Counted from the stretch's first letter, positions 17,657 to 27,127 are shown. The stretch is 44,822 nt of DNA from Bacteroidota bacterium (GCA_022564295.1 JADFLR010000032.1:1-44822); one strand, 5' to 3'. Program-made: numbers and translations. Notes: generated by a model not told the origin, from the letters alone.

Positions 17657-17863
17657 TTTGTAACATTAATAGTTTACGACGTTTTGGGAAATGAAGTTTC
17701 AACTCTTGTCAATAAAGATCAGGATACCAGAAATTATGAGATAGTATTTGATGCATCTATACTTAAATGCGGAGTTTACTACTTTCAGTTAATTGCTGGT
17801 AATCCTTCGACGGGCTCAGGACAAGGTTTTGTTGAGACGAGGAAGATGATTCTTCTTCGTTAA
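17657..17863 (+). pseudogene. Broken T9SS sorting-domain remnant
   Basis: Translation gives VTLIVYDVLGNEVSTLV and, further on, GVYYFQL and ETRKMILLR, the last two thirds of a type A sorting domain ending in a proper stop. The first third (QNYPNPFNPSTTI) and any cargo protein are missing; in their place is the palindromic element at 17606..17656, and upstream is the terminator of the previous gene. An open frame runs on to 17531, but its apparent start is inside that terminator, so translation is unlikely. A second short palindromic insert adds NPSTGSGQG between QLIAG and FVETR. It is probably the tail of a deleted cargo gene. Confidence 0.75.
17803..17826. repeat. Short palindromic repeat inserted in frame (PSTGSGQ type)
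   Basis: CCTTCGACGGGCTCAGGA is of the CTTCGAC..GCTCAGG class of dispersed repeats that insert into coding regions and translate to STGSGQ-like peptides. Here it splits the conserved QL.AG-F(V/I)ETKK segment of the sorting domain. Confidence 0.6.
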
Positions 17864-17884
17864 ATTGTTAATGGATACGCCTTA

Positions 17885-17924
17885 AAGAATAGTAAAGAGA
17901 TAACCCGCACTTATGAGAAATAAT
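17885..17924. repeat. Direct repeat flanking the mannanase gene, left copy
   Basis: This 40-base block matches 19504..19543 at 36 of 40 positions, including GAATAGTAAAGAGA and ACCCGC. It ends eight bases before the GTG start of the mannanase gene. Confidence 0.85.
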
Positions 17925-17931
17925 AATAGTA

Positions 17932-19410
17932 GTGTTAGTTAAATTAAATCGAATTGCCGTGATAGTCACTTTAATCTATATAACTATAATATCATCTATT
18001 ACGTCTTTTATATATCCTCAAGAATATTTTATATCAAGTAGAAATAATAAATTCTATCAAGGTAACTCTGAATTTTATTTTTTAGGTTTTGGTGTTTATT
18101 ACTTGCAATGGATGGCAGCTGATGCATCCACTAAGTATATAGTTGATGATGTATTTAGAGTAGCTCATGATATTGGAGTTAAAGTAATAAGGACCTGGGC
18201 TTTTCATTCTAATTCAGATTCCACTAATCAATCAGTAATAAGGAATAAACCTTATAAGATAATGGAAAGTGGACTAAAGGCTCTAGACTATGTTGTTTAT
18301 AAAGCTAAACAGTATGATATGAAATTGGTTTTAGCATTGGAAAATAATTTCAGTGATTTTGGAGGGATAAAGCAATACATTGATTGGGCAAATCAGACAC
18401 TTACACCAATAACAGGCAAAGATTATAAACATAATGATTTTTTTATTGATGACTCTATAAAGAGTTGGTATAAATATTACGTTAATACGATACTGAATCG
18501 AGAAAATGTTTATACTTCAAACAGATATATAGATGAGCCTATTATTTTCAGTTTTGAATTAATTAACGAGGCGTCTAATACGGTCTTTGATGTTAATATT
18601 GTAAAAGAATGGTATCGGGAAATGGCTGATTACTTTAAATCTATCGATAGTAACCACTTGCTTACTACTGGAGAGATTGGTTATGATATTCATAGGGATT
18701 ATTATTCAGATTGGGATTTTTTTTACAACAGTTCGCAGTTCTTATTTAATGGATATAAGGGAACAAGTTTTGTTGAAAACACTTCTTTGGAGAAAATTGA
18801 TTATTCCTCATTTCATCTATATCCAGACGCTTGGGGATTTGAACCATTAGCAGGTAATACATGGATAAATGATCATGTAGATATTACAAACAATTTTGAT
18901 AAACCGGCTCTTTTGGGTGAGTTTGGAGTTATAAACGATAAAGTTGAAAATTATAAAATTTATTTTGATACAATAAGGAATACCCCATCTAAGTCAACAA
19001 TAATTTGGAATTATTTGCATCCTGATTTGATGCATATTGCTGATAAGTATGCTTTTAATGAGGTTCAAAATCCCGATCTTGTCGAACTATTTAAAGAACA
19101 TATTCAACTCTCCGAAAAAGAATCCGTAATATCGAATACTGCTAATTATATTCTTTACCAGAACTACCCCAATCCTTTCAATCCTACAACAACGATCCAG
19201 TTCAGTCTATTAAAAGAGCAATATATAAAAATAGAGCTCTTTAATAGTCTAGGTCAATCAATTAAAGTTTTAGAAGAAGGAGTTAAAGACGCGGGTAACT
19301 ATAAACTGTTTCTTTCATTCGAAAATTATTTGCTTCCAAGTGGAATATATTTCTATCGATTACTAGCAGGAGACTTCATTGAGACTAAGAAAATGATCCT
19401 CCTTCGTTAA
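17932..19410 (+). CDS. GH5 family endo-beta-mannanase with T9SS sorting domain
   Basis: A 492-residue secreted glycoside hydrolase, probably an endo-1,4-beta-mannanase of the GH5_7 kind. An N-terminal hydrophobic segment (about 8-30) acts as signal peptide. The TIM barrel opens with the substrate-side FYFLGFGVYYLQWMA (about 47-61) and VIRTWAF; the acid/base is E213 in FELINEAS and the nucleophile E330 in LLGEFGV. Residues from about 410 form the sorting domain (QNYPNPFNPTTT to KKMILLR). It would hydrolyse mannan outside the cell. The start is GTG without a clear ribosome binding site, and the leader is a copy of the 40-bp repeat that also follows the gene, so its present 5' end may come from a rearrangement. 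The gene is markedly AT-rich. Confidence 0.85.
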   Translation: MLVKLNRIAVIVTLIYITIISSITSFIYPQEYFISSRNNKFYQGNSEFYFLGFGVYYLQWMAADASTKYIVDDVFRVAHDIGVKVIRTWAFHSNSDSTNQSVIRNKPYKIMESGLKALDYVVYKAKQYDMKLVLALENNFSDFGGIKQYIDWANQTLTPITGKDYKHNDFFIDDSIKSWYKYYVNTILNRENVYTSNRYIDEPIIFSFELINEASNTVFDVNIVKEWYREMADYFKSIDSNHLLTTGEIGYDIHRDYYSDWDFFYNSSQFLFNGYKGTSFVENTSLEKIDYSSFHLYPDAWGFEPLAGNTWINDHVDITNNFDKPALLGEFGVINDKVENYKIYFDTIRNTPSKSTIIWNYLHPDLMHIADKYAFNEVQNPDLVELFKEHIQLSEKESVISNTANYILYQNYPNPFNPTTTIQFSLLKEQYIKIELFNSLGQSIKVLEEGVKDAGNYKLFLSFENYLLPSGIYFYRLLAGDFIETKKMILLR

Positions 19411-19503
19411 ACCTGCTTACCGCAGCCAATCTTGACCGCATTTGGTGGTACTATGGAGGACAGGTTTTACTGAAATAAGTAAAAGAGCTAATCAGATATT
19501 GAA

Positions 19504-19543
19504 AAGAATAGTAAAGAGAAAACCCGCCCTTTTGAGAAACAAT
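19504..19543. repeat. Direct repeat flanking the mannanase gene, right copy
   Basis: Right copy of the 40-base repeat at 17885..17924 (36/40 identical). It lies 93 nt after the mannanase stop and overlaps a terminator-like hairpin. Confidence 0.85.
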
Positions 19544-19573
19544 TAATTTGCCCCCAATTTGCAGGTTTTTTTT
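19521..19573 (+). terminator. Possible terminator after the mannanase gene
   Basis: AACCCGC can pair with GCAGGTT (one mismatch) around a ~33-base loop, followed by a run of T residues. The large loop makes this a weak candidate. Confidence 0.35.
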
Positions 19574-19650
19574 ATTGATTTTATTTACATTAAGATTGTA
19601 TATTTAATTTTATTAACATTTAACCAATTAATTATTTTTTTATAATAGAT

Positions 19651-20868
19651 ATGCTTTTAGAAACAAAAAATATTAGAGAGAATGATATAATAATTTATTC
19701 AAGAAATTCTACGGATGAAAACTACAATTTTAGAATTGTCTTTAAAAATGACCCGCATACTCATCACAGAATAATTAGTTTTAATTATGTAAAAAAACTT
19801 ATAACGGAATACTTCCCGAAAAATTTAATTGCTTATAGAATTTTGTGCAACTTACCAGATATTACAATTGGTAATGTAAATTACGGTTGTGTAATAATGG
19901 CGGATAACGAACCGGAACTTATTTTTACGGATCCTGTTTTTGCTGTACAAACAATTGAAGAATATATTCAGTACAACCATAGTATTGAATTCAGGTTCAG
20001 GATACAAAAGGTTGGATACACAACATTAAACAAAGTTGAAGGAAAAGCTAACTATAAAGAGGAGTTCGTTTTTGATCTTAATATTGATGAAGCAATAAAT
20101 CAAAATGATGAAATATTTGTAAAGGCAATAATTGAAAAACGAATTTCTTCAAGAAAGCGAAATAATACCGGAAGAGAAATTAAAAGGAATATAATTTTTA
20201 AACCTGAAAATCAAAATGCACTCGGATTTATAGATGAAGATGAGGTACCAGCTAAAACAAAAAAAGAAATAGTTACTCAAGAACTTGCGAAAAGGTATGA
20301 GCGTGTGGCAGAAGGTGATATGATTTACGTAGGGAAAAGATTAAATTTGGGTAAAATAGAGAGGGTGCAACCTGAAAAAAAACAGATTGAACTTTCTTTT
20401 TTAAATGAAAGACGATTGAGCAATGAAGATTATCAAATTATAGAATTATCCAGGGCTTTTCAGCAAAAACTTAGAGACCCAAGAAAAGAAAAAGAATTAC
20501 TTAGTGCTAATACTCCGAATGATTTGAGATTAGAATTTTCGGATGGTGGGATAAATAAAGAAGAAGAATTTCAAAAAGTGCAGAGCTCTGCTTCTGTAAT
20601 TATTCGCAGAGTAAAAATAAATGAAGACGGTTCGCAAACAGAGGTGGAAATGGAAGCAACCAAAAATCACAAGGATGATTTATTCTCTAATTTTCTAAAT
20701 AACTTGCAAAGCGAAAGTATATCGAAAATAATAAAGAAGAAAAAAAGATATAAAGAATCGGATATCATCCAGATGTTTAAATCAGTGCAGACTGCAAATT
20801 CAAATAAGGATGGTGATCAAAATAGTAATATCATTTTAAAAGCTGATAAAAACGGCAAACTTAAATAA
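19651..20868 (+). CDS. Unrecognised cytoplasmic protein (405 aa)
   Basis: Not recognised. It has no signal peptide or membrane segment and is rich in K, E, N and I. Residues 1-190 look like a mixed alpha/beta region with regular strands (DIIIYSRNS, FRIVFKND, IEFRFRIQKVGYTTL). The rest (about 190-405) is highly charged and lower in complexity, with KKKKRYK near 360 and a hydrophilic tail. The ATG at 19651 has no strong ribosome site, and an AT-rich spacer of 240 bp precedes it. It converges on the glycosyltransferase gene with six bases between stops. A structural, nucleic-acid-binding or regulatory role cannot be told apart from sequence alone. Confidence 0.7.
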   Translation: MLLETKNIRENDIIIYSRNSTDENYNFRIVFKNDPHTHHRIISFNYVKKLITEYFPKNLIAYRILCNLPDITIGNVNYGCVIMADNEPELIFTDPVFAVQTIEEYIQYNHSIEFRFRIQKVGYTTLNKVEGKANYKEEFVFDLNIDEAINQNDEIFVKAIIEKRISSRKRNNTGREIKRNIIFKPENQNALGFIDEDEVPAKTKKEIVTQELAKRYERVAEGDMIYVGKRLNLGKIERVQPEKKQIELSFLNERRLSNEDYQIIELSRAFQQKLRDPRKEKELLSANTPNDLRLEFSDGGINKEEEFQKVQSSASVIIRRVKINEDGSQTEVEMEATKNHKDDLFSNFLNNLQSESISKIIKKKKRYKESDIIQMFKSVQTANSNKDGDQNSNIILKADKNGKLK

Positions 20869-20874
20869 GCAGTT

Positions 20875-22032
20875 TTATTTCCCAGATATGATTTGACTAA
20901 TAAGTTTTGGCAGATTATAAAAACTGTTTTTATGGTTGTACTCAATAATGTTTTCCTTAAAAATTTCCTCATCTTTTTTTCTTAAATAATCTTCATATCC
21001 TTTTACAATTTCATCTTCTGAATCCGGTTTAATGACAAATCCTGTTTTTCCTTCGATTACAAACTCAGCCAAACCGCCCACGTTTGTTACAATCACCGGT
21101 TTATTAAAACCGTATGCAACATTTAGTATTCCGCTTTGTGTCGCGCTTCTGTAAGGAAGAACGATAACGTCTGAAGAAAGATAATAATTTGCAACTTCTT
21201 CGTTAGGCACAAATTGGTTAATAACTTTAACTCTTTCCGAGATATTTAATTCTTCAATCAAATTAAAATAACTATTGGGTTTATCATAAAATTCACCAAC
21301 CACAAGTAGAAACGTGTTTGGAAATTTTTGCAGAATCTTCGGAAATGCTTTTAACAGAATATCCAGCCCTTTATATTTTCTTATGTATCCAAAAAATAAA
21401 ATAACCTGGTCATCTTTTTTTATTCCTAATTGACTTTTAAATTTTGATATGTCCAGTAGATCATCACTTTTATAACAATCATAAATTGGTAATTCGGAGC
21501 GAAAGATTTCACCTCCTTTAGCAAACCTTTCAAGTTCTTCTTCAACATTTTTTGATAATGCTAAGAACATCGAAGCATTTCTTAGTCCAATTTTAGTAAG
21601 AATTTTATCAATCCTGTTTGCCTCATGCGAAACGACATTTTCGGTAATGAATAAAATTTTGTTTGAATATTCTTTTTTTATAAAAGAGGAGATTGCTCCA
21701 TGGCAAAACCCAAAAAATGGATGCCACCAATCAAATATAATTAAATCGGCTTTTTCCAGTATAATTCTTTTTGAAACTTTGTACCAGTTTAAAGGTGAGA
21801 TAGAATTTACTAACCTTTCATTTGGAACTTTAAACAATTGCTTTTCACTTTTATCAAACTGTGTTGTACCCGGGAATAAAAGGGAAGGGTAGAGCAGAGT
21901 GTAATTAAATATTTTTACATCGAAATGATCCTTTAACACATTAAAAGTTTGTGTTACGAACAGAGCATTTCCGCCTCTGTACGGATATGCCGGACCGATG
22001 ATGATTATCTTTTTTTTTGTTTCCGGTTTCAA
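20875..22032 (-). CDS. GT4 family glycosyltransferase
   Basis: A 385-residue retaining glycosyltransferase with the GT-B fold. The N-terminal GPAYPYRGGNALF opens the acceptor half. The C-terminal half begins DQVILFFGYIRKYKGLDILLKA (in parts) and carries the donor-binding YRSATQSGILNVAYGFNKPV with VGGLAEFV, where the second Glu of the E-x7-E pair is seen. It acts on the cytoplasmic side, probably in surface polysaccharide or LPS assembly; the sugar is unknown. The start is TTG, with no better in-frame start and only a weak ribosome site. It lies 97 nt downstream of the MoxR-like gene. Confidence 0.85.
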   Translation of the reverse strand: MKPETKKKIIIIGPAYPYRGGNALFVTQTFNVLKDHFDVKIFNYTLLYPSLLFPGTTQFDKSEKQLFKVPNERLVNSISPLNWYKVSKRIILEKADLIIFDWWHPFFGFCHGAISSFIKKEYSNKILFITENVVSHEANRIDKILTKIGLRNASMFLALSKNVEEELERFAKGGEIFRSELPIYDCYKSDDLLDISKFKSQLGIKKDDQVILFFGYIRKYKGLDILLKAFPKILQKFPNTFLLVVGEFYDKPNSYFNLIEELNISERVKVINQFVPNEEVANYYLSSDVIVLPYRSATQSGILNVAYGFNKPVIVTNVGGLAEFVIEGKTGFVIKPDSEDEIVKGYEDYLRKKDEEIFKENIIEYNHKNSFYNLPKLISQIISGK

Positions 22033-22129
22033 GTTAAAAATATTCTAGTAGTGTTAATTTTGTTATTCAACAACAACTAAAATACCAAATGGTATGAGAG
22101 TATAAAATAGGATTTCTGATTTATATCAA

Positions 22130-23638
22130 TCATTCTCTAAATAATGATGAATCATCAATACCCGGTTTATCATCGGAAGACATTGAAAACATTGAGCTGA
22201 TCATATCTTTAAATTGGATTCCATTCTCCATTCTTGATCTGCTTAGCAGTGAATGTTCGGATAAACCAAAAAGAATAAATTCCATCAATAAATATTTCGT
22301 ATCAGCATCTTCTTTAGGATGATATTTATCGACAACTTTTTTAACACCCGGGACAGATTTTAATTTCCTTTTGTAATCATCGTTTGAAAGTTCAGAAAGT
22401 AAATCAAATTTATTCCCTTTCTGAAACCATTGAATAATTGGCTGATAAGGGCTTACTGTTTCAGTTTTTTTGAGATTATCGGGTGATGGAAAAAGTTTTC
22501 CAAAATATTTTCGTATTGCTTTGCCTATTAAAATTTGTGCTACTTTATATGGTCCTTCCTGTTCACCTTCGTAAACTAATTCTATTTTTCCTGTTATGGA
22601 AGGAAAGACACCAAACAAATCGCTGACTCGTAATTGAGTTTCTTTTTCATTGTTAAGAAGATTTCTTCTCTCTGCCGTACTTATTAGATTTTCGTATGCA
22701 GAGATAGTTAACCTTGCAGAAACACCACTCTTCTCGTCTATGTATTCACTTTCCCTTGCTTCAAATGCAATTAGTTCTATCAACTCCTTCATCAAATCAC
22801 CAGCTTTAATCTGGTTCTTCTGATCGTTAGCCAAGTTTGCTTCATGTGCTGTAATTAACCGTGAGTGTTCAACATTTTTTGGATAGTGTGTTAAGATTTG
22901 GCTGTCAATTCTATCTTTCAATGGTGTAACGATTGATCCGCGGTTGGTGTAATCTTCCGGATTAGCAGTAAATACAAATTGAATGTCAAGGGGCATTCTT
23001 ACTTTAAAGCCGCGTATTTGTATATCTCTTTCTTCAAGAATGTTGAACAGCGCAACCTGGATTCTCGCCTGAAGATCGGGTAATTCATTAATAACAAAAA
23101 TTGATCGATGCGATCTCGGAATTAATCCAAAGTGTATTACCCTTTCATCAGAATAAGGCAGTTTGAGTGAAGCAGCTTTTATCGGGTCAACATCGCCAAT
23201 CAGATCTGCGACTGATACATCTGGTGTGGCTAATTTTTCTGTATATCTATCTTCCCGGGGGAGCCAGTTTATTTTTGTATTATCACCATCTTCAATTATT
23301 TTTTGTTTTGCAATAACTGAAAGCGGATTGAATGGATCATCATTTAGTTCTGAGCCATCAATTACCGGAATATATTCATCCAATAAGTTTATCATTAATC
23401 TTGCAATCTTTGTTTTTGCCTGCCCGCGTAAACCAAGTAAAATTATATTATGACGTGATAAAATTGCTGTCTGCAGTTCTGGAATAACCGTATTATCATA
23501 ACCAATTATCCCATCAAAAGGGTTCTCACCTTTCTTAAGAAAATATATGAGGTTTTCGCGCATTTCATCTTTAATCGATTTGGTTTTATAACCGCTCGAT
23601 TTAAGTTCACCTAAAGTTTTTATTGATTTTAAGTTCAT
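22130..23638 (-). CDS. MoxR/Mg-chelatase-like AAA+ ATPase
   Basis: A 502-residue AAA+ ATPase. The Walker A loop is GLRGQAKT (69-76), where Ala replaces the usual Gly before Lys, as in a ChlI-like subgroup. Walker B is IFVINELPDL, followed by NILEERDIQIRG, sensor FTANPEDYTNRGSIVTPLKDR (in parts) and a helical C-terminal lid. MoxR-type ATPases work with a VWA partner to insert metals or remodel protein complexes, and the VWA gene lies 17 nt upstream on the same strand. The target is unknown. It has no transmembrane segment, so it is cytoplasmic. Confidence 0.85.
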   Translation of the reverse strand: MNLKSIKTLGELKSSGYKTKSIKDEMRENLIYFLKKGENPFDGIIGYDNTVIPELQTAILSRHNIILLGLRGQAKTKIARLMINLLDEYIPVIDGSELNDDPFNPLSVIAKQKIIEDGDNTKINWLPREDRYTEKLATPDVSVADLIGDVDPIKAASLKLPYSDERVIHFGLIPRSHRSIFVINELPDLQARIQVALFNILEERDIQIRGFKVRMPLDIQFVFTANPEDYTNRGSIVTPLKDRIDSQILTHYPKNVEHSRLITAHEANLANDQKNQIKAGDLMKELIELIAFEARESEYIDEKSGVSARLTISAYENLISTAERRNLLNNEKETQLRVSDLFGVFPSITGKIELVYEGEQEGPYKVAQILIGKAIRKYFGKLFPSPDNLKKTETVSPYQPIIQWFQKGNKFDLLSELSNDDYKRKLKSVPGVKKVVDKYHPKEDADTKYLLMEFILFGLSEHSLLSRSRMENGIQFKDMISSMFSMSSDDKPGIDDSSLFRE

Positions 23639-23655
23639 TAAATTCCTAATTTGTT

Positions 23656-24753
23656 TTAGTGTACACGCTTTCTTCTATTTCTGATGTAATCTTCAAAAAT
23701 AAAATCACCCAATCCGTTTAAACTGCTGTAATAAGCTCTACCGTTGTTTGTCTTTGTAAATTCACGTACAAATTCCTGCAAAAAAGGATCACGCGCAATC
23801 ATAAATGTTGTAACGATAATGCCCATCTTTCTACATCTTGCTGCCTGGTCTAAAGTTTTGTTTATAATTCTTCTATCCAAACCAAAACTGTTTTTGTAGT
23901 ATTTTATTCCCACTTTTAAACAAGTTGGTTTACCGTCTGTTATCATAAAAATTTGTTTATTATTTGTCTTCCTTTTTCTTAAAATATTATTAGCAAGTTC
24001 TAATCCTGCAACGGTATTTGTATGAAAAGGACCAACCTGAAGATAAGGAATATCTTTCATTTTAATTTCCCACGCATCATTACCAAAGACAATTATATCG
24101 AGAGTATCCTTTGGATATTTCGTTGTGATAAGTTCCGACAGCGCCATTGCAACTTTTTTTGCAGGTGTTATTCTGTCTTCTCCGTATAAAACCATCGAGT
24201 GAGAAATATCTATCATCAAAACTGTTGAGTTCAGCGCTTTGTAATCCAGCTCTTCAATTTCAAGATCTCTTTCAGTTAATTTAAAATCGTCAATTCCATG
24301 ATTTATTTGTGCATTTTTAATCGAGTTAGTAATATCAATTTGATCGAGTCGATCGCCAAAATTATATTCACGTCGTTCTGATGTTAATTCATCTCCGTGT
24401 CCGGAATAAGGTGTTGTGTGATTTCCGCGAGTAGATTTTTTTAATTTGTTGAAAATTTCTTCCAATGATCGACGCCTGATAGTTCGTTCACTTTTAACAG
24501 TTAGATTTAGCACTCTGTTGGAATCATCTTCCTTAATGAAATCCCTATTTTTCAAATCATCAATAAAATCGCCCATACCATAATTTTCATCAGTAAGATT
24601 ATATTTTCTATCCAATTCATTCATCCAATTAAGTGTTTCGGATACATCACCCGAAGTAACAACAATAAGCTGCAAAAAGATTTTGAGAAGATTCTCAAAT
24701 CCTCCGTTATTTGAATCATCGGGAATATATTGTGTAAATCTGTGTCCGGTCAT
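23656..24753 (-). CDS. VWA-domain protein, partner of the MoxR-like ATPase
   Basis: A 365-residue soluble protein. Residues 1-170 are a helical, charged region with an RRR-rich stretch (93-95) and a GHGDELTSERREY linker. A von Willebrand A domain follows with a complete MIDAS: D182-I-S-H-S186, a Thr in GPFHTNT, and the Asp of MITDGKPT. There is no signal peptide, unlike BatA/BatB-type VWA proteins. Metal-dependent binding to the AAA+ partner or a client is the known mode for MoxR-VWA pairs. It is the first gene of the minus-strand operon. Confidence 0.85.
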   Translation of the reverse strand: MTGHRFTQYIPDDSNNGGFENLLKIFLQLIVVTSGDVSETLNWMNELDRKYNLTDENYGMGDFIDDLKNRDFIKEDDSNRVLNLTVKSERTIRRRSLEEIFNKLKKSTRGNHTTPYSGHGDELTSERREYNFGDRLDQIDITNSIKNAQINHGIDDFKLTERDLEIEELDYKALNSTVLMIDISHSMVLYGEDRITPAKKVAMALSELITTKYPKDTLDIIVFGNDAWEIKMKDIPYLQVGPFHTNTVAGLELANNILRKRKTNNKQIFMITDGKPTCLKVGIKYYKNSFGLDRRIINKTLDQAARCRKMGIIVTTFMIARDPFLQEFVREFTKTNNGRAYYSSLNGLGDFIFEDYIRNRRKRVH

Positions 24754-25050
24754 TGTTCTTTATGCTGCTCTTTTTTTTATAAGAATTAACTTTATGGTTA
24801 TTAATAAAGTTGATTATGAAGATATATTTTATTTCTTCATAACACAAGCTAATATTTAGGGAACATTAATTTGAAATGTTTTCTTGTGTGTTTTTGATGA
24901 GTTAGAAAAATACGAATAATTAATGTAGCTAACTCAAAAACATCATTTTTATTTATTCTCTATGCCTTAGAGACCTTGCGGCATTAGTTCTTTTCTGTTA
25001 CTAAGACATAAATTATACACAATAATTATTGGAACAGCCACAAAAGAAAA
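24754..25050. other. Spacer with an imperfect inverted repeat
   Basis: No gene is seen in this 297-bp AT-rich spacer. GAGTTAG (24899..24905) and CTAACTC (24929..24935) can pair, with flanking T5/A5 runs, but without a T-tail on either strand. The promoter of the VWA-MoxR operon is presumably here. Confidence 0.4.
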
Positions 25051-25677
25051 TTATTTTTTATCCGGTGTACCGCGGGTTTGTAATATGTTATCTATAAGAT
25101 GATATTCTTTTGCTTCTTCGGATGTTAGAAAATAATCACGGTCGCAGTCTTTAGCAATCTGCTCTAATGTTTTACCTGTATGTTTTACAAAAATATTATA
25201 CAACGAATCCCTGGTCTTCAGCATTTCTTTAGCATGTATTGCAATATCAGCAGTTTGCCCTTGCAGCCCGCCAACCCATGGTTGATGAATCATAATTTTC
25301 GCATTTGGCAAGGCAGACCTTTTACCTTCAGTACCGCCCGTAAGAAGAATAGCGCCCATACTTGCAGCCATTCCAACACAGATTGTAGAAACAGCCGGTT
25401 TTATGTAGCGCATTGTATCATAAATTGCTAAGCCGGCAGTTACGCTTCCGCCGGGAGAATTTATATAAAGGTTTATATCCTTTTCAGAATCTTCTGCTTC
25501 TAAAAATATTAATTGTGCAATTGTTAGACTTGCAATGTGGTCGTCAATCGGCATACCGATAAAGATTATTCTTTCGCGCAGTAATCTTGAATAAATATCC
25601 ATACCGCGTTCGCCACGACCTGTTTGTTCAATTACGTATGGTACTAACTGATTAAATATTTCGGGATGATTTTTCAT
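25051..25677 (-). CDS. clpP: ATP-dependent Clp protease proteolytic subunit
   Basis: A 208-residue serine protease that forms the two-ring ClpP barrel and degrades proteins fed by Clp ATPases. The catalytic triad is visible: S106 in GMAASMGA, H131 in MIHQPWVG and D181 in DRDYFLT. The oxyanion-side glycine motif INSPGGSV is at 72-79. The length is normal, with a short N-terminal stretch likely processed. Its ATG overlaps the trigger factor stop by one base (TAATG), indicating translational coupling. clpX, often next, does not follow here. Confidence 0.97.
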   Translation of the reverse strand: MKNHPEIFNQLVPYVIEQTGRGERGMDIYSRLLRERIIFIGMPIDDHIASLTIAQLIFLEAEDSEKDINLYINSPGGSVTAGLAIYDTMRYIKPAVSTICVGMAASMGAILLTGGTEGKRSALPNAKIMIHQPWVGGLQGQTADIAIHAKEMLKTRDSLYNIFVKHTGKTLEQIAKDCDRDYFLTSEEAKEYHLIDNILQTRGTPDKK

Positions 25678-26990
25678 TATTCTTCCTTTGTTTTACTTTT
25701 ATTAAATTTTTCAGGATCAACCATTACAATATTGTTTTTTTCTTTAAGAAACTCGAATAATTTTTGATCCAATAATTTATCATTGAGACCAGATTTCTTA
25801 TAATAGTTGAGTAATTTTTCTGCAGGGATTCCTGTTTTTTTTGTATCTTTCTCTGCAAGTTCTTTTAGTTCATCATCGGTTACAAAGATATTTTCTTTTT
25901 TAAACAGCTCCGATTTTATGAGAAACCATTTTACATCATTTTCTGCGGTTGTTTTATAACGTTCTTTCAGCTCACTTGAATCCACCTTCGGATATCCCTG
26001 TTTCTTAAGATATTCCTCCTCATTTTTTACGAGTTCCCCAAGAATATTATTTACTAATGTAGATGGAGGAGTGAATTCATTATTTTTAATAAGAGTAGTT
26101 ATCAATGCACCTCTTAGAATTTCTTCAATCTTTCCCTCGTAATAATTTTCGATATCTTTTTTTATTTCTTTCTTCAGATCTGCTTTGTTCGAGACTTTAT
26201 TCTTGGATATTTTTTTTATAAATTCTTCATTTAATTCCGGGTAAATGATCTTCTTAATTCCTTTTATATCAACTTTATAACTGAAGTTTTCTTTTACTCT
26301 TTTCTCTTCACCCTTATCATTTGTTACAGTTCTTTCTTCATCAAAACTGAACGTAAAAGAATCACCGACTTTTTTCCCTTTTGAATTTTCAATTATATCT
26401 TTATTCACACTCTCATTTGTTAGGTCGATTTCTAACTTTTCACCCATTTCATTTTCTGGTTCACCGTTACTATTTAACCTATAAGCTAGAGCATCTAAAA
26501 GATAATTATTGTCATCGCCAACAACTTCAGTATCTTCTAAAGTTTTATTGGAACGAACCAGATGATCGATCTCTTTTTCAACATCCGAATCTTTAACCTT
26601 AAAATCCGGCACCTCAATTTTCTGATCTGTATAATCTTCCAATTCAATTTGAGGTAGAACTTCGTATTTAACTTTGAAATGCAGATCCTCACCCGGTTTG
26701 AAATCAAAATCGGTCATAGTTGGCTGTCCAATAGGGTTTAGATTTTTTTCTTTTGCAATTTCCCAGAATTGTTTATTGGCTATTTTTTCAGAAGCTTCAT
26801 ATTCTAGCGAATTACCGAATCTTTTCTTTAAAATGTTTTTAGGCACTTTGCCTTTACGAAAGCCTGGTATTTGAATATTTTTTGTCTGCTTTTTTACTTC
26901 TGTTTCAATATCGGTTTTAACATCATCAAATTTCAGTGATATCTCAATTTCTTTCTCCGATGCAGAAAGTTCTTTCACATTTAATTCCAC
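25677..26990 (-). CDS. tig: Trigger factor
   Basis: Ribosome-bound chaperone of 437 residues. The N-terminal ribosome-binding domain carries the signature [17 protein letters not shown] (about 43-59; usual form GFRxGKxP). A degenerate FKBP-like PPIase domain follows (about 155-245, [12 protein letters not shown]), then a long helical C-terminal cradle. GTG is taken as the start because GAGG lies seven bases upstream. The gene starts 54 nt after a tRNA-Leu gene on the same strand and is coupled to clpP. Confidence 0.93.
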   Translation of the reverse strand: MELNVKELSASEKEIEISLKFDDVKTDIETEVKKQTKNIQIPGFRKGKVPKNILKKRFGNSLEYEASEKIANKQFWEIAKEKNLNPIGQPTMTDFDFKPGEDLHFKVKYEVLPQIELEDYTDQKIEVPDFKVKDSDVEKEIDHLVRSNKTLEDTEVVGDDNNYLLDALAYRLNSNGEPENEMGEKLEIDLTNESVNKDIIENSKGKKVGDSFTFSFDEERTVTNDKGEEKRVKENFSYKVDIKGIKKIIYPELNEEFIKKISKNKVSNKADLKKEIKKDIENYYEGKIEEILRGALITTLIKNNEFTPPSTLVNNILGELVKNEEEYLKKQGYPKVDSSELKERYKTTAENDVKWFLIKSELFKKENIFVTDDELKELAEKDTKKTGIPAEKLLNYYKKSGLNDKLLDQKLFEFLKEKNNIVMVDPEKFNKSKTKEE

Positions 26991-27044
26991 TACAACCTCA
27001 ACTTAACTGATTGTTAAAATATAATCTTTTGGAAAAGAATAGCG

Positions 27045-27127
27045 TGCGAGAACGGGGACTCGAACCCCGACACCTCTCGGTACTAGATCCTAAATCTAGC
27101 GCGTCTACCAAATTCCGCCATTCTCGC
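27045..27127 (-). tRNA. tRNA-Leu (anticodon TAG)
   Basis: An 83-nt class II tRNA. The acceptor stem GCGAGAA/TTCTCGC is perfect with discriminator A. The D-arm contains TGGTAGACGC, the anticodon stem-loop is CTAGA-TTTAGGA-TCTAG giving TAG, the variable arm is long, and the T-arm is CGGGG-TTCGAGT-CCCCG. The 3' CCA is not encoded, so it depends on the CCA-adding enzyme (a gene at 32894). Confidence 0.96.

Noticed and set aside
19411-19480. Possible C-terminal gene fragment after the mannanase (a frame reading LTAANLDRIWWYYGGQVLLK)
   Set aside because: Twenty codons without a start or a recognisable family; too short to support.
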